Origin: Bordetella parapertussis
Lineage (GTDB): Bacteria > Pseudomonadota > Gammaproteobacteria > Burkholderiales > SG8-41
Assembly (NCBI GenBank): GCA_945870465.1
Contig: CAMBSS010000251.1
Span: 1 to 5,021 of the forward strand
Direction of reading: 5' to 3'
Length of the DNA stretch: 5,021 nucleotides
How positions within the stretch are numbered: the stretch's first letter is position 1; every line of letters begins with the position of its first letter. The notes below the pieces were generated by a model, which had not been told where the DNA came from, did no database searches, and saw nothing but the letters and a program-made list of their open reading frames with translations. This document shows, piece after piece, positions 1 through 4,680 of this stretch. A program made the position numbers and the translations under genes.

Positions 1-14
1 GCTGTAGTGGTTTT

Positions 15-42
15 TTGTTCCAACCTGATGCCGATGTATTAA
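15..42 (+). promoter_or_regulatory. Possible weak sigma70-type promoter upstream of the transglycosylase
   Basis: TTGTTC at 15-20 and TATTAA at 37-42 are separated by 16 nt. They match the sigma70 consensus at 3 of 6 and 4 of 6 positions. Transcription would start near 49-50, just where the first possible leader hairpin begins. A run of six T at 11-16 could instead be the tail of a terminator belonging to a gene left of the window. The pairing of boxes is an inference and either box may be chance. Confidence 0.3.
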
Positions 43-49
43 GGAGCGT

Positions 50-95
50 TGTTACCCCAGCAAGGTAGCATTTGGCCGGGCGTAATCTGACCGGC
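50..95 (+). other. Possible structured 5' leader (two stem-loops) of the transglycosylase mRNA
   Basis: Two inverted repeats lie between the possible start of transcription and the Shine-Dalgarno. The first pairs TGTTACC (50-56) with GGTAGCA (64-70), giving seven pairs with one G-U and a 7-nt loop. The second pairs GCCGG (75-79) with CCGGC (91-95) around an 11-nt loop. The Shine-Dalgarno (104-111) is left single-stranded in this fold. I compared it by memory with the cyclic-di-GMP GEMM class and it does not match that core. No known riboswitch class is claimed. Confidence 0.25.
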
Positions 96-103
96 GATTA
101 ACG

Positions 104-111
104 AAAGGAGG
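104..111 (+). promoter_or_regulatory. Strong ribosome binding site of the transglycosylase
   Basis: AAAGGAGG lies 7 nt before the ATG at 119. This near-perfect Shine-Dalgarno fixes the start of the gene. Confidence 0.85.
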
Positions 112-118
112 TTTTGCC

Positions 119-868
119 ATGGCAAGATCACACCCCGCACAGTTTGACGATCACGGCGCCCCGCACTTAGCCCAGTGGGCGCGCAACACGGTGGCCAGTT
201 TCACGTTGCTGGCCTGTCTCGTTTCCCTCAGCATCATCCTGCATACCCAGTATGGATTGCGACTAGCCGGTGCCATCGTGCATGGCCTGGGCGCCATCGA
301 TCTGACGCAGCTGGTGAACCTGGCGGACACCCCGGCGAAGCCGGTGGCGTTGGACGCCAATGCAGGTAAGTATCGCGCCGTCGGCGACTATCTGGCACGG
401 CGCTATCGCGTTTCCGCGGAGATGACCACCAGCGTGGTGGCCAAGGCGTACGACATAGGCGCCGAGTTGAAGGTCGATCCATTATTGATTCTGGCCGTGA
501 TCTCGGTCGAGTCGCGTTTCAACCCGGTCGCCGAAAGCGTGATGGGCGCCAAGGGGCTGATGCAGGTAATCCCGCGCTATCACAGCGATAAATTCGAGCC
601 GCTGGGCGGCGAGAAGGTCGCCTTCGACATGCAGGCCAATATCGTGGTCGGCGCCAAGATACTCAAGGAATACATCCGCCGCACCGGCGATGTTGCCGAC
701 GCCCTGCAGATGTACGTCGGCGCCAGCACGGCAGAAAACGAGAACGGTTATTCCGGCAAAGTCATGGCGGAACGCGACCGCCTGAATTTCATCCTGCGCC
801 AGTTCCACAGCCAGACCAGCACGGCGCAGCGCCAGCCGGTAGTCAAGCCGGCGGCCGCCTCGATCTAA
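119..868 (+). CDS. Membrane-anchored SLT-family lytic transglycosylase
   Basis: This 249-residue protein should cleave the MurNAc-GlcNAc bond of peptidoglycan and form 1,6-anhydroMurNAc ends in the periplasm. Residues about 24-46 form one hydrophobic segment after a short N-terminus, with no lipobox or clear cleavage site, so it reads as a single-pass signal anchor. The SLT domain runs from about residue 100 to 230. The family's ES motif is present as ISVESRFNP, with Glu131 as the likely catalytic acid, followed by GLMQV at 146-150 and the helix ANIVVGAKILKEYI. The usual AYNAG-type motif is replaced by MYVGAS at 198-203, which departs from classical Slt70. The C-terminal 20 residues are a polar, Ala/Pro-containing tail. 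The start is set by the Shine-Dalgarno at 104-111. It looks monocistronic, with a terminator directly after it. The fold call is firm; the physiological role (growth, division or secretion-system assembly) is open. Confidence 0.92.
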   Translation: MARSHPAQFDDHGAPHLAQWARNTVASFTLLACLVSLSIILHTQYGLRLAGAIVHGLGAIDLTQLVNLADTPAKPVALDANAGKYRAVGDYLARRYRVSAEMTTSVVAKAYDIGAELKVDPLLILAVISVESRFNPVAESVMGAKGLMQVIPRYHSDKFEPLGGEKVAFDMQANIVVGAKILKEYIRRTGDVADALQMYVGASTAENENGYSGKVMAERDRLNFILRQFHSQTSTAQRQPVVKPAAASI

Positions 869-877
869 GCGCCTGAG

Positions 878-1318
878 TCAGCCGCTTTCCCCGGCGGCTT
901 TTGCCCGCGGGGGGATCGAATAAGTGCAGGTAACATGCGCGACCGGTTCCGGGTCGCCGTCCGAAAACAGCGTCACCTCCCCCACCGCGAGGCGCTTGCC
1001 GACTTTCAGCAGGCGCGCTTCGCCGATGACGTCCTTTTGCGCCGGCTTGCGCAGAAAATTGATGTTGAGGCTGGTCGTCACCGCCAGCGGCACCAGGCCG
1101 ATTTCACCCAGCAGCGCCGCGTACATCGCCACGTCCGCCAGCGCCATCAGCGTCGGGCCCGACACCGTGTCGCCGGGGCGCAGGTGCTGCTTGCCGACGC
1201 GAAAGCGCGCGCGCGCCGCTTTACCGCCCAGCTTCTCGATGGCGATATGCCCCTCATGGTCGAGCTGGTAGTCGCGCAGCAGATTCTGCACGTCCTGCGG
1301 GGTGATTGTTTTTGGCAT
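878..1318 (-). CDS. PaaI-family hotdog-fold acyl-CoA thioesterase
   Basis: This 146-residue protein has the size of a single hotdog domain. The key stretch is RPGDTVSGPTLMALADVAMYAAL at about residues 47-69. It corresponds to the HGG-xxx-LAD signature of PaaI-like thioesterases, with SGPTLMALAD in place of HGG and Asp62 in the usual acidic position. The later strand TTSLNINFLRKPAQKDVIGEARLLKVGKRLAVGEVTLF (about 81-118) is the typical second half of the fold. Members of this family hydrolyse acyl-CoA or aryl-CoA thioesters as cytosolic dimers or tetramers; the acyl substrate cannot be told here. No clear Shine-Dalgarno precedes the ATG, but MPKTITPQDVQ is a plausible N-terminus and no better start is nearby. 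Its stop codon TGA (880-878) sits at the base of the convergent gene's terminator. It is divergent from phaM with an 85-nt gap. Confidence 0.9.
   Translation of the reverse strand: MPKTITPQDVQNLLRDYQLDHEGHIAIEKLGGKAARARFRVGKQHLRPGDTVSGPTLMALADVAMYAALLGEIGLVPLAVTTSLNINFLRKPAQKDVIGEARLLKVGKRLAVGEVTLFSDGDPEPVAHVTCTYSIPPRAKAAGESG
880..902 (+). terminator. Rho-independent terminator of the transglycosylase gene
   Basis: AGCCGC (880-885) pairs with GCGGCT (894-899) around an 8-nt loop, and TTTT (899-902) follows. It starts 12 nt after the TAA stop. It lies within the last codons of the convergent thioesterase gene. On the minus strand the hairpin has no T-tract after it, so it should act on plus-strand transcripts only. 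Confidence 0.75.
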
Positions 1319-1341
1319 GTGCGCGGGTAAGGGAGATCCAG

Positions 1342-1368
1342 TTTTATTCTGCGCGCAGACGCTATGCT
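1342..1368 (+). promoter_or_regulatory. Candidate phaM promoter
   Basis: TATGCT at 1363-1368 is a reasonable -10 box (5 of 6). The T-rich TTTTAT at 1342-1347 is a weak -35 with a short 15-nt spacer. The spacer contains CTGCGCGCAG (1349-1358), a perfect 10-bp palindrome that could be an operator or simply reflect GC richness. The 85-nt gap also has to hold the thioesterase promoter on the other strand, which I could not place. Confidence 0.35.
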
Positions 1369-1403
1369 ACAGTGGCTGCACAGTGTTCTGACAGGAGGCC
1401 GCC

Positions 1404-1691
1404 ATGGCCGAACAAGACGTGCCGAAGGACTGGTTCGAATTCATGCAGAAAATGTGGAATCCCACGTCGTTTCCGATGCCCGGGATGATAACGCCGACCG
1501 CCAACGTCGAGGAAATCGAAAAGAAAATCGCCGAATTGAAGGTCGTTGAAAGCTGGCTGACCATGAGCACCGGCTTCGTGCAGATGAGCATCAAGACGCT
1601 GCAGATGCAGGTGTCGGCGCTCGAAAGCCTGCGCGCGGCAGGCGAGGCCGCCGCGCGCCCGGTCAATCCGGATTCGTCTAAATCGGGTTAG
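1404..1691 (+). CDS. phaM: Short PhaM-like polyhydroxybutyrate granule regulatory protein
   Basis: This 95-residue protein matches the N-terminal part of PhaM, which in Cupriavidus necator binds and activates the PHB synthase PhaC and tethers PHB granules to the nucleoid. Seen here are an N-terminal amphipathic stretch with aromatics (WFEFMQKMWNP, 10-20), a Met/Pro-rich linker (TSFPMPGMITPTANVEEI, 21-38), then a long helix with coiled-coil character (about 35-80, VEEIEKKIAELKVVESWL onward) typical of the family. A short Ala-rich, polar tail follows. The Lys/Ala/Pro-rich C-terminus that gives DNA binding in the characterised PhaM is absent, so the protein is far shorter than that one. AGGAGG (1393-1398) lies 5 nt before the ATG and fixes the start. 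The TAG stop overlaps the stop of the convergent dioxygenase gene. Granule localisation and synthase binding are inferred from family; nucleoid tethering is doubtful for this version. Confidence 0.8.
   Translation: MAEQDVPKDWFEFMQKMWNPTSFPMPGMITPTANVEEIEKKIAELKVVESWLTMSTGFVQMSIKTLQMQVSALESLRAAGEAAARPVNPDSSKSG
1631..1658. repeat. Nine-bp all-GC inverted repeat near the phaM/dioxygenase junction
   Basis: GCGCGCGGC (1631-1639) is perfectly complementary to GCCGCGCGC (1650-1658), with a 10-nt loop that may tighten through GG/CC pairing. It lies inside the last part of phaM, where it encodes an Ala-rich stretch, 30 nt before the phaM stop. It also lies just downstream of the dioxygenase stop on the minus strand. 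No T-tract follows on either side, so it is not a textbook intrinsic terminator. It could still cap the 3' end of either mRNA. Confidence 0.55.
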
Positions 1692-2578
1692 GCCGCCAGC
1701 GTCGCGGGATCGAAGAACGGCTGGTCGCCCCGGATCTGCGTCCGGTGCATCAACCGTCGCGATGCGGGATCAAATGCATCCCTCCTATGCATGGCGCAAC
1801 GGTTGTCCCAAATGATCAGGTCGCCGACTTTCCATTCCTGGTACCAGGCGAATTTTTCCTGCGACGCATGCGCCCATAGTTTGTTCAGCAGGTCTTCGCT
1901 TTCGTCGAGCGGCAGTCCGATGATGTAAGCATTGCGGCGGCGGCCCAGGTACAGGGCATTGCGGCGCGTCGCCGGGTGGGTGCGGATCAACGGGTGGATG
2001 GCGCCCGGCGCTTCGCGCGGATCGCTGATGTCCTTGAATCCCTTGCGCAGTTCGCCCGCGCTGTTGCGGCTCGAATCGTGGCGGCATTGCAGCGAAACGA
2101 TAGTGCGTTTGAGCGCCGCCGGCAGGGTGTCGTAAGCCTCGTACATATTGGCAAAGCCGGTGTTGCCGCCGGCGGGCGGCACTTCGATCGAGTAGAGTAG
2201 GCTGCCGATGGGCGTCATTTCGTTATACGACATGTCGGTGTGCCACTCGGCCTCGTAGTGGCCAAGGTTGCCGATCGATTTTCCGTCCACCTTGATGTTC
2301 GACATCACGGTGATTTCGGGATAGGGATTCACGACCTCTTTGCCGGCGTGTATCGGCGCCTTGTCCAGTTCGCCGAAGCGGCGGGCGAAAGTGAGAAAGC
2401 GCGGATCGTCGAGCTGCTGGCCGCGAAATCTCAGGACGAGGTACTGGTGCCAGGCGTCCTCGATCTGCTTGAACGCCGCTCCGTCCATGGGCTGCGTCAG
2501 GTCGACGCCGATGATATCGGCGCCCAGGCTGGCGCCGGTCGGTTTGACCGTGATGCGGGTTGTCGAGGGTAAATCCAT
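1688..2578 (-). CDS. TauD/TfdA-family Fe(II)/2-oxoglutarate-dependent dioxygenase
   Basis: This 296-residue cytosolic enzyme has the normal length for the family, which couples oxidative decarboxylation of 2-oxoglutarate to hydroxylation of a substrate. The iron triad is visible: His113 and Asp115 in EWHTDMSY and His264 in NRCAMHRRD. Arg275, eleven residues after the distal His, is the expected 2-oxoglutarate anchor. Arg279, four further on, is where TauD and TfdA bind the sulfonate or carboxylate of the substrate. His77 and Asn94 sit about where TauD has its other substrate-contact residues. This suggests an acidic substrate but not which one; taurine is not assured. The ATG at 2578 is chosen because AAGGAGG lies 5 nt before it and MDLPSTTRITVKPTGASLGADI is a family-like N-terminus. 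A longer reading would run back into the FAH gene. It lies 16 nt after that gene and is the last gene of the run. Confidence 0.93.
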   Translation of the reverse strand: MDLPSTTRITVKPTGASLGADIIGVDLTQPMDGAAFKQIEDAWHQYLVLRFRGQQLDDPRFLTFARRFGELDKAPIHAGKEVVNPYPEITVMSNIKVDGKSIGNLGHYEAEWHTDMSYNEMTPIGSLLYSIEVPPAGGNTGFANMYEAYDTLPAALKRTIVSLQCRHDSSRNSAGELRKGFKDISDPREAPGAIHPLIRTHPATRRNALYLGRRRNAYIIGLPLDESEDLLNKLWAHASQEKFAWYQEWKVGDLIIWDNRCAMHRRDAFDPASRRLMHRTQIRGDQPFFDPATLAA

Positions 2579-2583
2579 GGTGT

Positions 2584-2592
2584 CCTCCTTTT
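2584..2592 (-). promoter_or_regulatory. Ribosome binding site that fixes the dioxygenase start
   Basis: Read on the minus strand, AAAAGGAGG ends 5 nt before the ATG at 2578. It lies in the 16-nt gap after the FAH-family stop. This decides against the longer in-frame reading beginning at 2764 and implies translation from a shared mRNA. Confidence 0.85.
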
Positions 2593-2594
2593 GG

Positions 2595-3491
2595 CTAAGC
2601 GGAAATTTTGTTGCGCAGCAGACCGAGGCCGCGGATCTCGGTTTCGAACACGTCGCCCGGCTGCATGAATTCGGGCGGCGTGCGCGCATGTCCGACGCCT
2701 GCCGGCGTGCCGGTGCAGATGATGTCGCCGGGCTCCAGTGTGAGCCCCGCGGACAGCTCGGCAATGATGCGCGGGATCTTGAAATACATCTGGCGCGTGT
2801 TCGACTTTTGCTTGGTCACGCCGTTCACGCGGCACTCGATGTCGAGTTCCTGCGGGTTGGCGATTTCGTCGGCGGTCACGATCCACGGCCCCATCGGGCA
2901 ATGTCCGTCGAGGCTTTTGCCCTTGAACCACTGTTGACCGTGCTGGCGCTGCACGTCGCGCGCCGACACGTCGTTGACCACGGTATAGCCGAAGATATGC
3001 GCCAGCGCGTCGGCTTCCCTGATATTGCAGCCGCCTTTGCCGATGACGAGGCCGAGCTCGACCTCCCAGTCGAGTTTTTCAGTTACGCCTTTATGCGCGG
3101 GTACGTCGGCATAGGGCCCGTTCACGGACGTCGGCGCTTTGGAGAAAAAGGCGGGATGCGCCGGCATCTCCTGCACGTGCGGGCGCGCTTTCGCGCCTTC
3201 CTCGAAATGCTCGAGGTAATTCCAGCCCACGCAGAACACGTTCTTGCGCGGCCGCGGAATCGGCGCCAGCAAGGTGACTTTGTCGAGCGACGTGGCGTCG
3301 CGCGCCTTGGCCGCGACATCGCGCAGCCATTTGAGGGCGGCATCGCCCGCGGCGACCAGCGAAATCATATCGGCGGGGTCGAAGGGCGGCTCGCCGCCTA
3401 TGCCCTTGAGGTCGACCACTTCCTTGCCGTCGCGCACCAGGCCCAGGTGTTGCGGGCCATGCGGCCGCGGGGTGAACGTTACCAGACGCAA
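2595..3491 (-). CDS. Fumarylacetoacetate hydrolase (FAH) family protein
   Basis: This 298-residue cytosolic enzyme belongs to the FAH family, whose members cleave, isomerise or decarboxylate beta-dicarbonyl-type acids using a divalent metal. An N-terminal domain of about 75 residues (MRLVTFTPRPHGPQHLGLV) precedes the catalytic domain. Family marks are VFCVGWNYLEHFEEG (85-99, with His95), the metal ligands Glu143 and Glu145 in DWEVELGLVIG, Asp174 in GYTVVNDVSARD, KSLDGHCPMGPWI (192-204) and CTGTPAGVG (259-267). These fit the hydrolase, fumarylpyruvate hydrolase and HpaG-like isomerase branches alike, so the exact reaction is not assigned. The start is TTG at 3491. GGAGAGGGG ends 6 nt before it, MRLVTF is a usual FAH N-terminus, and the ATG nearby at 3508 is out of frame. 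It is followed after 16 nt by the dioxygenase and preceded, 69 nt away, by the peptidase. Confidence 0.93.
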   Translation of the reverse strand: MRLVTFTPRPHGPQHLGLVRDGKEVVDLKGIGGEPPFDPADMISLVAAGDAALKWLRDVAAKARDATSLDKVTLLAPIPRPRKNVFCVGWNYLEHFEEGAKARPHVQEMPAHPAFFSKAPTSVNGPYADVPAHKGVTEKLDWEVELGLVIGKGGCNIREADALAHIFGYTVVNDVSARDVQRQHGQQWFKGKSLDGHCPMGPWIVTADEIANPQELDIECRVNGVTKQKSNTRQMYFKIPRIIAELSAGLTLEPGDIICTGTPAGVGHARTPPEFMQPGDVFETEIRGLGLLRNKISA

Positions 3492-3497
3492 TTGATT

Positions 3498-3506
3498 CCC
3501 CTCTCC
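3498..3506 (-). promoter_or_regulatory. Ribosome binding site supporting a TTG start
   Basis: On the minus strand GGAGAGGGG ends 6 nt before the TTG at 3491. The closest ATG (3508-3506) overlaps this site and is in another frame, so TTG is the supported start of the FAH-family gene. TTG starts usually lower translation. Confidence 0.65.
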
Positions 3507-3511
3507 ATGTT

Positions 3512-3538
3512 GCCGGCGCGCTGTGCGGCGATGCCGGC
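3512..3538 (-). repeat. GCCGGC inverted repeat before the FAH gene
   Basis: Two copies of the self-complementary hexamer GCCGGC (3512-3517 and 3533-3538) can form a 6-bp GC stem with a 15-nt loop in the 69-nt gap between the peptidase and the FAH-family gene. It ends 5 nt before the Shine-Dalgarno. No T-tract follows on the minus strand. It may be an mRNA processing or stability element, or chance in GC-rich DNA. A second small inverted repeat, TGCAA (3551-3555) with TTGCA (3564-3568), covers the peptidase stop. Confidence 0.35.
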
Positions 3539-3560
3539 TGTAATTGTTAGTGCAACGTTG

Positions 3561-4538
3561 TTATTGCAGCGGCTTGGGGCTGCTTTTGAATCTTTCCATC
3601 GCTCTCACCAGTTCGGCGCAGATGCCCGGCTCCCACGCCGAATGGCCGGCGTCGGGCACGATGATGTAGTCGGCTTCCGGCCACGCGTGGTGCAGATCGT
3701 GGGCGCTGACGACGGGGCAAACCGCATCATAGCGGCCCTGCACGATCACCGCCGGAATGTGCCGTATGCGGCCGATGTCGTCGAGCAGCGAATTGGTGGG
3801 CAGAAAAATATCGTGCCGGAAGTAATGCGCTTCCATGCGCGCGAGTCCCAGCGCCACCACGTCGCTCGCGAAGTGGGCAACAGTGTCGGGGCTCGGCAGC
3901 AGCGTAGAGCATGAGCCTTCGTACACCCCCCACGCGCGCGCCGCCGGCATGTGCACGGCAGGGTCCGGATCCATCAGGCGCTGATAGTAGGCGCTGAGCA
4001 GGTCGCCGTGTTCGCTCGCGGGCAGCTGCGCGGTGAACTTCTGCCACGCTTCCGGAAAAATATTTCTGAGGCCGTACAAAAACCAGTCGATTTCGCTTGG
4101 CCGGCACAGGAATATGCCGCGCAGCACGAAGCCCAGGCAGCGCGCGGGATGCGCTTCGCCGTACGCCAGTGCGAGCGTCGAACCCCACGAGCCGCCGAAC
4201 ACCAGCCATTGATCTATGCCCAGGTGCTGGCGCAGGCGTTCGATGTCGGCGATCAGCAGCGGCGTGGTGTTTTCGCGCACTTCGCCGAGCGGCGTCGAGC
4301 GTCCGGCGCCGCGTTGATCGTAAATTACGATGCGATAGTGCGCGGGATCGAAAAAGCGCCGGTGGTTGGGCGCGCTGCCGGCGCCGGGGCCGCCGTGCAA
4401 AAACACCACCGGCACGCCATGCGGATTGCCCGACTCTTCCCAGTACATCGTATGGATGCGGTCGAGCGCGAGCCGGCCGGCGCTGAACGGTTCGAGCGGC
4501 GGGTAGATTTCGGTGCGTACGCTAGGCGAGATATCCAT
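3561..4538 (-). CDS. pip: Proline iminopeptidase (prolyl aminopeptidase), alpha/beta-hydrolase, S33 family
   Basis: This 325-residue cytosolic serine peptidase should remove N-terminal proline from peptides, and it is of normal family length. Visible marks are HGGPGAG (48-54) as oxyanion region, DQRGAGRS (74-81), the nucleophile elbow GGSWGS (115-120) with Ser117, Asp271 in QGRYDAVCP, and His299 in PDAGHSAWEP. Together these give a complete Ser-Asp-His triad. The N-terminal YPPLEPFSAGRLALDRIHTMYWEESGNPHG is typical of bacterial Pip. The ATG at 4538 is chosen because the protein begins there with a family-like N-terminus. The in-frame ATG at 4682 would add 48 unrelated residues and cover the divergent promoter region. 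No clear Shine-Dalgarno precedes 4538, which leaves a little doubt. It is the first of three same-strand genes; a functional tie to the two downstream enzymes is not evident. Confidence 0.95.
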   Translation of the reverse strand: MDISPSVRTEIYPPLEPFSAGRLALDRIHTMYWEESGNPHGVPVVFLHGGPGAGSAPNHRRFFDPAHYRIVIYDQRGAGRSTPLGEVRENTTPLLIADIERLRQHLGIDQWLVFGGSWGSTLALAYGEAHPARCLGFVLRGIFLCRPSEIDWFLYGLRNIFPEAWQKFTAQLPASEHGDLLSAYYQRLMDPDPAVHMPAARAWGVYEGSCSTLLPSPDTVAHFASDVVALGLARMEAHYFRHDIFLPTNSLLDDIGRIRHIPAVIVQGRYDAVCPVVSAHDLHHAWPEADYIIVPDAGHSAWEPGICAELVRAMERFKSSPKPLQ

Positions 4539-4575
4539 GGGTGTGCGGCGCGTCTGGAAATGCAATGGAGGCGTG

Positions 4576-4584
4576 AAAATAGCA
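4576..4584 (-). promoter_or_regulatory. Candidate extended -10 promoter for the pip-FAH-dioxygenase run
   Basis: On the minus strand TGC followed by TATTTT forms an extended -10 element (TGnTATAAT-like), with no good -35 at 17 nt. Transcription would begin about 30 nt before the pip ATG. This suits a first gene in a run, but the match is modest. Confidence 0.35.
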
Positions 4585-4644
4585 CAAAAGCGCGTGTGGC
4601 GTAGCCGGGAGCCCGCAGTGCCGCTCCGGATTTTGCGAAGCGCT

Positions 4645-4660
4645 GGGTTATAATCAACCC
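4645..4660 (+). promoter_or_regulatory. maeB -10 box inside an inverted repeat
   Basis: A perfect TATAAT lies at 4649-4654, and only weak -35 candidates lie upstream. Transcription would start near 4661, giving a leader of about 20 nt with no obvious Shine-Dalgarno before the ATG at 4681. The box is enclosed by GGGTT (4645-4649) and AACCC (4656-4660), a 5-bp inverted repeat with a 6-nt centre. This could be a repressor site or chance. The rest of the 142-nt gap (4539-4680) shows nothing else I can support beyond the minus-strand -10. Confidence 0.5.
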
Positions 4661-4680
4661 CCAAAACCGCCTGCGTTCCC

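Noticed and set aside
50..95. Cyclic-di-GMP (GEMM) riboswitch
   Set aside because: A GTTACC/GGTAGC-like pairing recalls one GEMM helix, but the order is reversed and the conserved GEMM core is missing.
482..808. A 108-codon minus-strand frame opposite the transglycosylase
   Set aside because: Shadow of the SLT domain coding region, with no recognisable features of its own.
935..1330. A 131-codon plus-strand frame opposite the thioesterase
   Set aside because: Arg/His-rich shadow of a clear hotdog thioesterase; no domain and no ribosome binding site.
1696..1724. Terminator after phaM from CCAGC (1696-1700) and GCTGG (1720-1724)
   Set aside because: Only five pairs with a 19-nt loop and no T-tract; likely chance within the dioxygenase coding region.
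2579..2764. N-terminal extension of 62 residues on the dioxygenase
   Set aside because: It overlaps the FAH coding region, has shadow-frame composition, and the strong Shine-Dalgarno at 2584-2592 supports the internal ATG at 2578.
2340..3914. A 524-codon open frame on the plus strand across the dioxygenase start, the FAH gene and part of pip
   Set aside because: It lies antisense to three well-recognised genes, has no recognisable domain, is rich in Arg/Ala/His as expected for shadow frames in GC-rich DNA, and has no ribosome binding site of note.
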